Assembly: GCF_023078275.1 (NCBI RefSeq)
Contig: NC_062990.1
Span: 12,601,549 to 12,665,548 of the forward strand
DNA length: 64,000 nucleotides
Direction of reading: 5' to 3'
Origin: Leguminivora glycinivorella
Taxonomy: Eukaryota > Arthropoda > Insecta > Lepidoptera > Tortricidae
Shown: in pieces, positions 55,523 to 64,000 of the stretch
How the letters are laid out: every line of letters begins with the position of its first letter
Numbering within the stretch: position 1 is the first letter of the stretch
The notes under the pieces: model-generated
Told to the model about the DNA's origin: nothing
Seen by the model: the letters and a program-made list of their open reading frames with translations, nothing else
Databases searched by the model: none
Translations under genes and position numbers: made by a program

Positions 55523-55578
55523 ATACTTCTGAAGACGCTAAGAAAGCGATATTGTGTCGGACAACCTTTCATGACTTG

Positions 55579-55699
55579 CACGGGAAGCATGGTCGCGCGA
55601 TTGACGATAAAATATCAGACCGTCCCTATCGCACTTACAAATAGTGCGATAGGGACGGCCTGCTATTTTATCGTCTATCGCGCGACCATGCTTCCCGTG
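55579..55699. mobile_element. Near-perfect palindromic MITE, CACGGGAAGCATGG family
   Basis: 'cacgggaagcatggtcgcgc' is complemented by 'gcgcgaccatgcttcccgtg', and the arms run on through GACGATAAAATATCAG to the centre (CTATCGCACTTACAAATAGTGCGATAG). Total 121 bp, nearly all in the stem. Decayed relatives appear near 19110 and 26200. Confidence 0.8.
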
Positions 55700-55704
55700 T
55701 TGGT

Positions 55705-56210
55705 TAACAAATTGGCAGTATTTTCTCGAGCTGTACGGATTTGATTGAAATAGCTTACCATACCATACAAGGCAAAAGCATGTCGTAAGCGAGATTCTCG
55801 TGCGAGAATGGCGCTTTCGTGTCAAAAAACAACAATAAAATTAAATAGTAGTACTAGTAGTTGTTGTTGTCAAAATTGACGTCATAGCGGGAAGGTACAA
55901 TAAAAGAAAGTGTATCGTTTGATCTATTGACAATTTGACACCTACCTAAAATTGGTGTCACAGGGCCAGAGTCAACGGGTCGCTAGACGAATAAATTAAT
56001 TGTCTATGGTGGCAGTAGGGCAACCTTGTTGTACTACTCTCTGATTGATTAGCTTTTGACACTTCATTATTTTAATGTACATTAAAAGATGGCCAAAATT
56101 ATGAAGGTAAATAGTATGTACGTACACACTGATTGTCATTGGCACCTGAATTAAAATGTCTTTAGACAGTTTTGGTCCTTCGAGCCGGATTATATTCATA
56201 CTTACATAGT
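55705..56210. other. No supported gene
   Basis: AT-rich spacer. The minus-strand frames at 55538 and 55996 have no known motif. Confidence 0.4.
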
Positions 56211-56287
56211 TTCTATACTAAAATATAAATGGGACAGTGTGTGTGTCTAAACATTTTTATATTAAAGGAAAAAATGGAAAAATTTAC

Positions 56288-56360
56288 GCTTCCGGCGGGA
56301 CTTGAACCCGCACCATTTTTGCAATCCGTGCAATGCTCTTACCAATTGAGCTACGGAAGC
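56288..56360 (-). tRNA. tRNA-like cloverleaf, left member of the palindrome
   Basis: Exact reverse complement of 56447-56519. Acceptor stem GCTTCCG / CGGAAGC is a perfect 7 bp, D-stem GCTC / GAGC, T-arm GCGGG-TTCAAGT-CCCGC perfect. The anticodon arm is odd: TTGC / GCAA gives a loop ACGGATT with C in place of the invariant U before a GGA triplet. No encoded CCA. A functional tRNA is doubtful; a repeat-borne tRNA-like module is more likely. Confidence 0.55.
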
Positions 56361-56446
56361 CACGCCGGACTTCGCAAATCTTTCCATGCCTTTCCTTTTT
56401 TACACGTCTTAGGGTGACGTCTAGCGCCATCTACCAGTCCGGCGTG

Positions 56447-56519
56447 GCTTCCGTAGCTCAATTGGTAAGAGCATTGCACGGATTGCAAAAATGGTGCGGG
56501 TTCAAGTCCCGCCGGAAGC
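56447..56519 (+). tRNA. tRNA-like cloverleaf, right member of the palindrome
   Basis: Same 73-base sequence as 56288-56360 in opposite orientation, with internal A box (TAGCTCAATTGG) and B box (GGTTCAAGTCC), so each could in principle be read by RNA polymerase III, converging outward from a common centre. The two copies are identical along their whole length. Confidence 0.55.
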
Positions 56520-56523
56520 GTAA

Positions 56524-57154
56524 GGCCCTCCGCTCACGAGGCTACTCTCAAGCGACTTTCGTCTCATACGCGTATGATACGCGTCGCTCGTGAGTAGCCT
56601 GCATACAAATTAACGTCGCTCCGCACACGACGAGACGCGTCTACGACCCGTATGCTACCAGTCGCACGCGACTGTCATTGCTGGTCGCACGCTACTCGAG
56701 TCGCATGCACGTTGCAAACAAAAATGGCGGTGGATCAAAAGTTTAATATTCGATTTGTCCAAGAAGTGGAAAATTATCCGTGTTTGTATAATTATAAGCT
56801 GCCAGAATATATGAGAAAAGATGTGGTGGAAAAGGCGTGGAATGATATTGGCAAAAAAATGAATATGACAGGTCAGTATAGGTATTATATTTTGTTTTTA
56901 TGAAATTAAGGGTTTATTTACCTACTATTATTACATTAACCTACTACAAACTATGAAAGGGTGAGTGATAAATAACGTCACGATTCAAAATTCATCGTGT
57001 TTCATCATCTTGTACGCACGAATGTTGCACTGCAAATGATAAAAATCGTCTCAGTTGCGTAGCACTGTGTGCGGAAACGAGTAGCATACCAGTATGCAAC
57101 CATGAATTGCATTGCAATCGCGTCGCTTGAGAGTAGCCTCGTGAGCGGAGGGCC
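56524..57154. mobile_element. PIF/Harbinger-like element with a MADF exon, TAA target duplication
   Basis: TAA at 56521-56523 and 57155-57157. Inverted ends 'ggccctccgctcacgaggct' with ACTCTCAAGCGAC on the left and the exact complement 'agcctcgtgagcggagggcc' on the right, about 33 bp. The TSD and GGCCC start fit PIF/Harbinger. It contains an accessory-protein first exon but no DDE transposase, so it is an internally deleted derivative. Confidence 0.85.
56724..56871 (+). CDS. MADF-domain protein, first exon, inside the Harbinger-like element
   Basis: ATG in a good context (AAAATGGCGG) opens MAVDQKFNIRFVQEVENYPC, LYNYKLPEYMRKDVVEKAWN and DIGKKMNMTG, then a 5' splice site ACAG|GTCAGT at 56872. 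FI-x-EV-x-x-x-P-x-LYDY-type spacing with a later AW..I is the start of a MADF (Myb/SANT-like) DNA-binding domain. Autonomous animal PIF/Harbinger elements encode a second, Myb/SANT- or MADF-like protein besides the transposase, which this probably represents. Later exons are absent; without splicing the frame stops after YYILFL at 56901-56903. Confidence 0.75.
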
Positions 57155-57479
57155 TAAATTTTTCCATTTTTTCCATTTTTTCCTTTAATATAAAAATGTT
57201 TACAATCGTTAGCAGACGTTTCTGCTTAATAAAAATTACTTTAGTGTGTGTGTCTGTTTGTTTGTCCGTCTTTTACGGCAAAACGGAGCAACGAATTGAC
57301 GTGATTTTTTTAACGGAGATAGTTGAAGGGATGGAGAGTGAGTAGAGTGACAAAGGCTATTTTTTGTCTCTTTCTAACCCCCCTCGCCCCTAAAATGGGG
57401 GGGTAGAAGTTTGTATGGAGCATTCCGCAAATTTCGAATTTAACGCGAGCGAAGCCGCGGGCAAAAGCTAGTGCATTTA

Positions 57480-57800
57480 TATTGCTTTTCTTACCTCGTA
57501 CACTTATTATAAGTGTACTTAGTGTCTAATACCAAGATGTATAAAGATAACGGAAACCAATTCAATTTAATATGGAAAATGGAGGTCATCTATTGTCTAA
57601 GATTTGTCTAAAAGCGGTATTTATGAACGCTATTTTTTGAAGGTCTACATTGTTTAAGCAAAGTATCCGTTTTTCATAGCACTGCTGAAATGACTAAAGC
57701 ACAGACCATAAATTGAACTAGATCAAGTCATCAAGTAGACGTGTACTCTTTATTCACATAGTAACGGTGATTATTAAACTTGAGGTAAAGTATCGAGTTT
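57480..57800. other. No recognisable feature
   Basis: AT-rich spacer. Confidence 0.4.
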
Positions 57801-57802
57801 GA

Positions 57803-58045
57803 CATACATAAATACATACATATAATCATGCCTGTATCTCATAAAGGGGTAGGCAGGGCACATGAACTGCTAAGTTTCAGTGCCACTCTTGGCAAAAAGG
57901 GGTTGAAAGAAATCCATTGTGACATTGCAGTGACAGGTTGCTAGACTCTCGCCTACGCCACAATTTAACCCATATCCCACAGTCGACTTCTACGACACCC
58001 ACGGGAAGAAAGGGGGTGGTGAAATTCTTAACCCGCCACACGTCA
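57803..58045 (-). mobile_element. LINE-like 3' end, (CATA)n-tail family
   Basis: 'acatacataaatacatacat' and 'aatcatgcctgtatctcata' to 'aagaaagggggtggtgaaat', colinear with 54836-55085. The minus-strand frame across it (VVEVDCGIWVKLW) is a short piece that also appears in frame in other copies, so it may be the LINE's last codons. Confidence 0.7.
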
Positions 58046-58230
58046 TGAGCCACGAGTTTGGTATATAGGATGATATAGGTGACTTGGGGTAATATTGAAG
58101 GGTTTTTCATGAGTTGTGGGATAAAACATCGTTTTGGTTTCCATCCGATGAAAATGTCCAATTTTTTTATGATTTGCTATCGTTTATTTTACTCTACGCC
58201 TTGATAGCATTCTCTTTCAGTTTCAACTGT

Positions 58231-58310
58231 ATAGAATAGAATAGAATAGAATAGAATTCATTTATTTAACGTCACAACATGGTACACACATAATTTTTAA
58301 GAAAAAAAAA
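58231..58310 (-). mobile_element. LINE 3' end with (ATTCT)n tail
   Basis: 'agaatagaatagaatagaat' followed by TCATTTATTTAACGTCAC. On the minus strand this is a LINE 3' UTR ending in a pentanucleotide run. Confidence 0.55.
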
Positions 58311-58557
58311 CCGTCGCCTTTCGGGTTCTGGTGAAAGCTACTTGCGAATGTTGGATTATGTAGAAATGTGTAAGTATTTTTTAAAACTGCTTTTAATGCT
58401 TTAATTATTAGATGGCAACACAAATGAATATACGTATAACGTTAAGGTTTGAGGAGTTTCCTCAATTCCTCATGAATCCGATTATATTATAAGAAATCGA
58501 AGCTTGACAAACTTTGACTTCAAAACTTATGCTTAACAAACATAACTAAATAAATGT

Positions 58558-58676
58558 CACTGTTCTGAACTTAAATGCATGCTTTTCTTACAAAAATACC
58601 AAAGTCACTATGAGTGTGACGTTCAGGTTTGAGGAGTTTGGTTCTGGCCATCATCAGCAGTTCCACTGTAGAGGTG
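58558..58676 (+). repeat. Single unit of the 121-bp minisatellite
   Basis: 'cactgttctgaacttaaatg', 'aaaataccaaagtcactatg' and 'gaggagtttggttctggcca' match one period of the array at 60753, about 2.2 kb away. It runs directly into the CGGCG-rich repeat. Confidence 0.75.
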
Positions 58677-58679
58677 TGC

Positions 58680-58925
58680 GCCGACCGGCGTGGCGTACGC
58701 CGCCGGTCATTTTTGCCACGCCGACGCCGCCGATCATTTCACCGGCGTGAAATCGGCGTGAGATCGACGTGAAAATAATTCCTAATTTTTGGCTTGTTCT
58801 ATGTTATTCATCCTGTAGACGCGTGTGCCGATTAAAAATTGATCAGCAACGGCGTTTGCCAAAAATCGGCGGTGGCGGCGTGTTTCCGGCGTGAATTTGG
58901 CGTGACCTTGAATGGAACCTCGTAA
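58680..58925 (+). repeat. CGGCG-rich dispersed repeat
   Basis: 'gccgaccggcgtggcgtacg', 'tttttgccacgccgacgccg' and 'aaaatcggcggtggcggcgt' form a GC-rich block with many CGGCGTG motifs, some inverted. A shorter relative is at 60530-60605, again next to the 121-bp units. Confidence 0.6.
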
Positions 58926-58929
58926 GTCC

Positions 58930-59730
58930 AGGGCCATTTTTTTCCGATTTTGAATTTGGATTTTCTTTCACATATAAGAGTTCAAAACTCGAATTTAATT
59001 TGTACCTACTTGTACGAGTACGCGGGGACTTAGGAGGTGTTTCTTATATAAAAATCATACGGGTACTTTGATATAAACAGTGAGTTAAATAACACACGTA
59101 AATGAACACGGGATAGGAAAAAACACTGATAACCCTAATAATTATCCGTTGATAGCTCAAAATATTTTTTATCATTGTTGGCTTCCATTAAATAATTTAT
59201 TTTCTAAATTACCATGAATCTGCAAGGCACTCTTTATTTATGAGGACCTTTGGAAGCTGGTAAAGAGGTCTGAGCATCGGAGGAGCACTGCAACCCTATG
59301 AGGTACAAAACCTTACAGTCCAAAAAATCTGAAACTTCCTGGATTCAACGGGCATGAGTAAGGTTATTTAATCACAAAGAGCCGTCACAATAGATCACTG
59401 CTGGTTGGCGTGACGCGGAAAGGCCTACAATACCCCCCAATAATAATGGAACACACATCGTCAGCACAACCACAGGAATTCCATTGTGCGCAGTCAATAG
59501 ATGAGTGTCAAGAAAAAAAAAGAGGTTTACACACAACTATGGTGGAAACGGATGTCCAACATATAGCTCTCGGCATACAAATTTGAGTTGCATGCAGATA
59601 GTTGACCCAGAAAACTGGTTTTGTTTTTTGCGTCGTGCAGCAATGGCAGCACCGATTAATTTTCCATCTATTAATGCGACAGATACCCGGATCGGTAGTC
59701 CAAAGTAGCAACGAATGGTTACCGTGCTAC
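58930..59730. other. No supported gene
   Basis: AT-rich DNA with several short frames on both strands (59505-59711) but no known motif. 'cgtgacgcggaaaggcctac' near 59409 may be a LINE scrap. Confidence 0.35.
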
Positions 59731-59734
59731 CGCA

Positions 59735-59872
59735 GCCAGGCCGGGAAAGACCAAAAAAGAGACAAAAGGACGACCTCGATGCATTTTTATAATGACTGGC
59801 GGGAGCGGACAGCAAACTGTAATGAGTGGCGATAAAAAGGACAGGCCTTTGCCCAGCAGTGGGCCACATATT
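59735..59872 (+). pseudogene. RTE-like LINE, 3' coding end
   Basis: One frame gives scattered matches to an RTE C-terminus: GRERPKKRQKD-type text, then NDWRERTANCNEWR and stop, and 'tttgcccagcagtgggccac' (FAQQWAT) after a frameshift. Only the last 45 codons or so are present. Confidence 0.55.
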
Positions 59873-59874
59873 AG

Positions 59875-60183
59875 GCTACATAAAAAACAAGATACCTACG
59901 ATCAAATGAAGGTTGGCACTTGCCGATGGTTGTAACCACACAGAATTATAATGAAAAGCTTCAATTCCATGAAGCCAACCTGGGTAGTATACCTCTATGA
60001 GTAACTAGGACGCAAAAAACCATCGCGTCCCATTCCAAACTATAGTTCTACACAGTGGCTATAAGCAGTTTGCCGACGCGATGGGCACATAGGTATTTTT
60101 CGAGGAGTCCTGAAATCATGGTAGTCATCCAGATGGAAAAATTGCTGAAGATCCAACAGGGAGAGTCTTGGCTCTCCAGATCT
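59875..60183. other. No recognisable feature
   Basis: Spacer with no repeat recognised. Confidence 0.4.
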
Positions 60184-60286
60184 GACCCTTTAGCACAACT
60201 TGCCTTGTCGCGCGCGAGTCCATGCATCAAGCGCGACTTCAAGTATGGACTCGCGCGCGACAAGGCAAGTTATGCTAGAGGGGCTG
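60184..60286. mobile_element. Hairpin MITE, AGCACAACTTGCCTTG family (copy 2)
   Basis: Cleaner copy than 9449-9551: 'agcacaacttgccttgtcgc' with GCGCGAGTCCAT pairs with 'gcgacaaggcaagttatgct' and ATGGACTCGCGC. Centre 'catcaagcgcgacttcaagt'. Confidence 0.8.
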
Positions 60287-60529
60287 GTATTTTCGTAGGC
60301 GCTGTAACCATTTGGTTATAGTCAAGACGTAAGCCAGAGCAAAATCGCACACAGTTCTCCCCGCATGCCATTAAGAACTTCATACTGAAGTCCCTCATGT
60401 TTCTTACTGCTGAATAACAAATATTTTATTCATAGTAAAGTTTATTGGGCAATGGTAACAAATATTGCATAAAAAAGTCCAAAAATATATCCAAATAATG
60501 CAAATACAAATACCAAGTTTGAGCAGTTT

Positions 60530-60605
60530 CGTAACCACCAAGGTCACGCCGTTTAATAATCGGCGGCGGCGGCGTGGCAAAAATGCCCGGAGGCGGCGGC
60601 GGTTC
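60530..60605 (+). repeat. CGGCG-rich repeat, short copy
   Basis: 'aaggtcacgccgtttaataa', TCGGCGGCGGCGGCGTGGC and 'cccggaggcggcggcggttc' resemble part of 58680-58925. Confidence 0.5.
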
Positions 60606-60752
60606 ATATCAAGTTAGTGACAAATTTCGAGTCAAAAACGAAATAATTTGCTATTAATATTGCTAAAATCTTTATTAGAACATGAAATTGTGTCACAGGA
60701 CTCATGATAAAAAGTTTATTTATGTACTTTGTAACGCCGGTATAGAAGTGCC

Positions 60753-61420
60753 GTTTTTTTCGTGCATGCTGTTCTTATAAAAATACCAAAGTCACTATAA
60801 GCGTGCCGTTCAGATTTGAGGAGTTCGGTTCTGACCATCATCAGAAATTCCACTGCACCAAATGTCACTGTTCTGGACGAAAGTGCATGCTGTTCTTATA
60901 AAAATGGCAAAGTCACTATAAGCGTGCCGTTCAGATTTGAGGAGTTCGGTTCTGACCATCATCAGAAATTCCACTGCACCAAATGTCACTGTTCTGGACG
61001 AAAGTGCATGCTGTTCTTATAAAAATGGCAAAGTCACTATAAGCGTACCGTTCAGATTTGAGGAGTTTGGTTCTGGCCATCATCAGCAGTTCCACTGCAC
61101 CAAATGTCACTGTTCTGGACGAAAGTGCATGCTGTTCTTATAAAAATACCAAAGTCACTATAAGCGTGCCGTTCAGATTGGAGGAGTTCGGTTCTGACCA
61201 TCATCAGAAATTCCACTGCACCAAATGTCACTGTTCTGGACGAAAGTGCATGCTGTTCGTATAAAAATACCAAAGTCACTATAAGCGTGCCGTTCAGATT
61301 TGAAGAGTTCCGTTCTGGCCATCATCAGCAGTTCCACTGCACCAAATGTCACTGTTCCGTACCTAAATGCATGCTGTTCCTTTAAAAACACAAAAATCAC
61401 CATATGTATGCCTTTCAGAT
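60753..61420 (+). repeat. 121-bp minisatellite, about 5.5 units
   Basis: The landmark 'ccgttcagatttgaggagtt' recurs near 60805, 60926, 61047, 61168 (variant) and 61289, with a degenerate unit near 61410. Other constant blocks are 'gcatgctgttcttataaaaa', 'ccatcatcagaaattccact' and 'caccaaatgtcactgttctg'. The same open-frame pattern repeats in every unit (FEEFGSDHHQKFHCTKCHCS) because a stop falls once per 121 bases, not because of coding selection. Adjacent units are over 90% alike by eye. Confidence 0.9.
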
Positions 61421-61700
61421 TTGAGGAGTTCCCTCGATTTCTCCAGGATTCCATCATCAGAACTGGGTTCTGAGAAAAATGGGACCAATCTGTATGCATA
61501 TACATTCAATCAAAAAAAAAATTTTCAAAATCGGTCCAGTAACGACGGAGATATCGAGGAACAAACATAAAAAATAAAAAAAAAAAAAACATACAGATGA
61601 CTTGATAACCGTCCTTCTTGAGATATGAGGCGACGGTTAAATAAAAAAGAAGAAGGCATGCAAACAAAACATACAATGGACGCTAAATAGGACCCTCACT
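61420..61700 (+). repeat. Repeat tail next to the minisatellite
   Basis: 'catcatcagaactgggttct', 'gaaaaatgggaccaatctgt' and 'gataaccgtccttcttgaga' recall a common lepidopteran repeat 3' part ('...gataacctcctcctttttga...'). Probably the same element whose inner unit was amplified upstream. Confidence 0.5.
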
Positions 61701-61870
61701 CAGCATGGTGCCACGGCAACCCGCAGCGCTGGTTTTCTGTGAGGACCTAGGTTTAGTGGCGGCACGTACGCCAACGACACATAAAAACAATTAAGAAAAA
61801 AAAACAAAAGAATAATTAAAATAAACATACAAAATCAAATTATAAAAAATAAAAAACACAACAGCCGTTA

Positions 61871-61873
61871 CAA

Positions 61874-61899
<26 letters not shown>
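61871..61899 (+). repeat. Poly(A) tract
   Basis: A run of about 28 A. It is on the wrong strand to be the tail of the neighbouring minus-strand LINE; it may close a plus-strand retroposed sequence. Confidence 0.9.
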
Positions 61900-61904
<5 letters not shown>

Positions 61905-62066
61905 AATTTATAAAATATTTTGACGGTAGGACAACAATACCAACTGTGTTAGTGAACCGCAGTTCAAAATTTAAATTTTTGCCACAGAAAACAAAGTAGG
62001 TAGGTACTCGTATAGTGAAAATGTATAAGTGAGTGAGAATGTATAAATGTGTAAGTGAAAGACATG

Positions 62067-63180
62067 CTACGTGAAAGTTTCCGTTTGAATTTGTAAAAAG
62101 TGCGCACGACAGTTTGACTTGAAACCAGTTAACGACTTCAGCGAACGGATTGGTGGAGGCAAGTCATTCCAGATCTTCATACCAGCGTACTGGAAACAAC
62201 CACGAAAGGCCGCTGAGTGATGACGAGGACAGACAAGTTGCAGGTACCTAGACGTCCTAACCTCTGAGGATCTGGAGTTGTGCGCCCATGTCAGCTTATC
62301 GTAAAGGTACGAAGGTATCTGATGGTGAACAATGCCGAACATAAGCGACGCTAAATGGATCTTTTGCCGCGTGGACATTTTTAGAATGGAGTTCTTATTT
62401 AAATATGGCGTTACATGCGCTCGTGGAGGGATATCAAAACAATAACGCGCACAGGCGTTTTGCACTCTTTGTATTAATCTCTGAGTACGCGACAGAAGGC
62501 GTGGCCCATATACTGTATCGCAGTAATCAAACTGTGAAAGAACAAGTGCATCGCATAACCTCACCCTAAGCTCAATACTAAGGAAGTATCTTATTCTATA
62601 AAGTAGCTTAAGTCTATAAAAGCAATTTCGGACCGCACAGAGCACATGTTTTTCAAACCTTAGTTCCTCGTCCATAAGAAGCCCCAGGTTTCTAGTCTCT
62701 TCAACACGTTCCAGGACATTACCGTTGATGCGCACTTCAAAATTACTTTCAGACATCCTCTGTACTTGTTTTTTTGTACCCAATAACATGAATTTAGACT
62801 TTAGAGGGTTTAGAGTAAGTGCGTTTGATTGTGACCATCCAGCAATGCGCTCAAGATCTTCGTTTAACTTTCGAATTCCTGAGTCTATATTATGCAAACT
62901 ACACGGGACGTAAAGCTGTAAGTCGTCGGCATAGATATGGTAGTTACAATGTTTAATTGCCTGTATTATGTCACGACTGTATAATATAAACAAAACTGGA
63001 CCTAAAATAGAGCCTTGCGGCACGCCTCTTGTAACCGGAAGTATTTCGGACACAATTGCCCTGCCATTGGAGGCTTGCAATTCCACTAGCTGGCTCCGAT
63101 TACTTAAGTAACTTGCGAACCATTTCAAGCTGTCCATTTCAAACCCGTATCGAGGGCTTAAAGGTATTTTAGCGTCGAAA
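62067..63180 (-). pseudogene. Jockey-like LINE, C-terminal reverse transcriptase
   Basis: Open frame of 356 codons carrying RGVPQGSILGPVLFILYSRD (from residue 37), the catalytic YADDLQLY (69-76), a complete thumb region (LNPLKSKFMLLGTKKQV) and the usual C-terminus ending WNDLPPPIRSLKSL and a short tail. Codons upstream of the ATG continue in frame (FDAKIPLSPRYGFE) to about 63180, then homology stops, next to an RTE scrap. Endonuclease and RT N-terminus are missing: a 5'-truncated LINE with the remaining frame intact. 3' UTR lies toward 61700. It is distinct from the element at 31-37 kb. Confidence 0.9.
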
Positions 63181-63205
63181 ACTCCGATTTTTTAAATGTA
63201 TCATT

Positions 63206-63285
63206 ATCATATCAGCCCCTTGTCGCCCACTGCTGAGCATAGCCGTCTATTCTAGTACGCCACTTGTCCCAGTCCGGGGGCCCGT
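63206..63285 (-). pseudogene. RTE-like LINE, 3' coding end
   Basis: The minus strand reads DWDKWRTRIDGYAQQWATRG and a stop, then 'tgatatgataatgata' as short tail. It has the same ending as at 8438. It interrupts or abuts the Jockey-like fragment on its right. Confidence 0.65.
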
Positions 63286-63497
63286 TTTTTGAATCTCGGC
63301 CATTCGATTTCGTGAAATTCGTTCAATAATATCTCCACTACTAGCGATTTAAATTCTACTAACAGAATCGAAAACAAGTGGTCATTACCACTAGTTTTAA
63401 AATTACTAGCTGTCCTTTTTCAAAAATAGCATTCCGACCTTTTCTACAGACATTCGAACGGCGAATTCGTGAGTTCGAGATTCAAAAATCGATCCCC
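63276..63497. mobile_element. MITE, GGGGGACCGATTTTT family (copy 2)
   Basis: 'gggggcccgttttttgaatc' / 'gattcaaaaatcgatcccc' inverted ends, with TCGGCCATTCGATTTCGTGA against TTCGAACGGCGAATTCGTGA inside. Its first bases overlap the preceding LINE scrap. Confidence 0.65.
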
Positions 63498-63499
63498 TG

Positions 63500-64000
63500 A
63501 GCTAGTCTTATGCAGTTGTGAGTTGTAACCCGCAATTTTGCGGATGTTGTCGGATCCAACGGATTTTTTGGAATTTAGGCACATGATGAGTCTATATAAA
63601 TATTTTGTCTGTGTTCTAAATGCAAAGGCGACGCTTACTAAGCGATGTGTCTTGTAAGTCGTAAATATGCGGAAACGTAACAAGTTGAGCTATTGTCTGT
63701 ATGTATGTCTGTGTGACGTAATGTAACCGCAATGTTTTGAAGTTTTCAAACAAAAACCGTATTTCGGATGAAAAGAAACATTAACTTCGGAGTGGGGCAA
63801 TGGAATATCGACTTAAAATATGTAAAAAAAAATCAGTACGGAGTACGGAGTGCCGATGCCGAAGTTTCGACCCGGCATATAATGAACCACTTCTCGCACT
63901 AGTGTGTAAAAAAAACCATCTGTACTGAAATAAATAGTAGTACATTACATTACGATACAAGTGTATAAACGAATTTCCTTTTCGCACGTGTGTCGTACGA
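63500..64000. other. No supported gene at the right edge
   Basis: AT-rich. 'acttctcgcactagtgtg' and 'ccttttcgcacgtgtg' near the end resemble TAGTGCGAAAAG-type MITE termini (compare 21907), but the window ends before this can be settled. Confidence 0.35.

Larger units (their letters stand above)
56249..57242. mobile_element. Palindromic element carrying two tRNA-like cloverleaves (with a nested insertion)
   Basis: Left arm 'aaacatttttatattaaagg', AAAAAATGG, AAAATTTAC, tRNA-like (minus), 'cacgccggact'; a 64-base centre; right arm 'agtccggcgtgg', tRNA-like (plus), then after the nested Harbinger element 'taaatttttccattttttcc' and 'tttaatataaaaatgttt'. Without the nested 634 bp it would be about 360 bp, almost all palindrome. 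The right end adds 'tcgttagcagacgtttctgc'. The 13-bp direct repeat at its edges looks like a retroposition-type target duplication, although it lies in TG-rich text. Confidence 0.75.
56213..57475 (-). repeat. Dispersed repeat, TTTTGCCCGCGGCTTCGCTC family, split by a nested composite
   Basis: The repeat's end 'atataaatgggacagtgtgt' (56213-56248) is separated from its remainder (57256-57475, 'gtttgtttgtccgtctttta' to 'gccgcgggcaaaagctagtg') by about 1 kb. The 13-bp text AGTGTGTGTGTCT is present at both edges (56236-56248 and 57243-57255). Confidence 0.8.

Noticed and set aside
60816..61264. Repeated 68-codon open frames
   Set aside because: They repeat with the 121-bp period, which is not a multiple of three in effect for one long protein; they are a by-product of the minisatellite.

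Overview
The window reads as repeat-rich, AT-rich, non-coding DNA from an insect, most likely a moth or butterfly (Lepidoptera). I base this on the repeat types: a tRNA-derived SINE beginning GAAGCGCTGGTGG, dispersed families around TTTTGCCCGCGGCTTCGCTC and GACGGGGTGTTATAAG, RTE-like LINE 3' ends, many short inverted-repeat MITEs, and decayed Jockey/CR1-like LINEs. I recognise these families from memory; no database search was made. There is no bacterial-style gene order, and most short open frames here are chance or lie inside repeats.

Layout. 0-13 kb: SINEs, dispersed repeats and MITEs, plus one GC-rich, splice-site-bounded block (9302-9372) that could be a host exon. 14-17 kb: a broken reverse transcriptase fragment and a CCGT-bearing repeat, flanked by two inverted copies of another repeat. 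19-22 kb: a dense MITE block. 22.5-24.7 kb: a 2.2 kb near-perfect palindrome. 28-30 kb: LINE and DNA-transposon remnants and a possible terminal host exon (29939-30194). 31-37.5 kb: a Jockey/CR1-type LINE on the minus strand, split by a 3.6 kb foldback element whose arms are built of about 368-bp tandem units. 39-46 kb: SINE, LINE tails, a hAT-like element with an 8-bp target duplication. 46-50 kb: three hairpin or dispersed repeats in a row and a second near-perfect palindrome (1.78 kb, 8-bp target duplication). 53-58 kb: a piggyBac-like element, tRNA-like sequences and a nested composite in which a palindromic pair of tRNA-like cloverleaves sits in an older repeat and is itself interrupted by a PIF/Harbinger-type element carrying a MADF-domain exon. 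58-64 kb: a 121-bp tandem array and a third LINE reverse transcriptase fragment.

How the parts relate. The genes that can be recognised belong to mobile elements: LINE endonuclease/reverse transcriptase pieces and one DNA-transposon accessory exon. None looks intact. The non-autonomous elements would depend on enzymes encoded elsewhere. The two host-exon candidates, both on the plus strand and phase-compatible, would make much of the left half of the window an intron; this is inference. I did not find a convincing new multi-gene system. The most unusual content is structural: three multi-kilobase palindromes and the tRNA-like palindrome.
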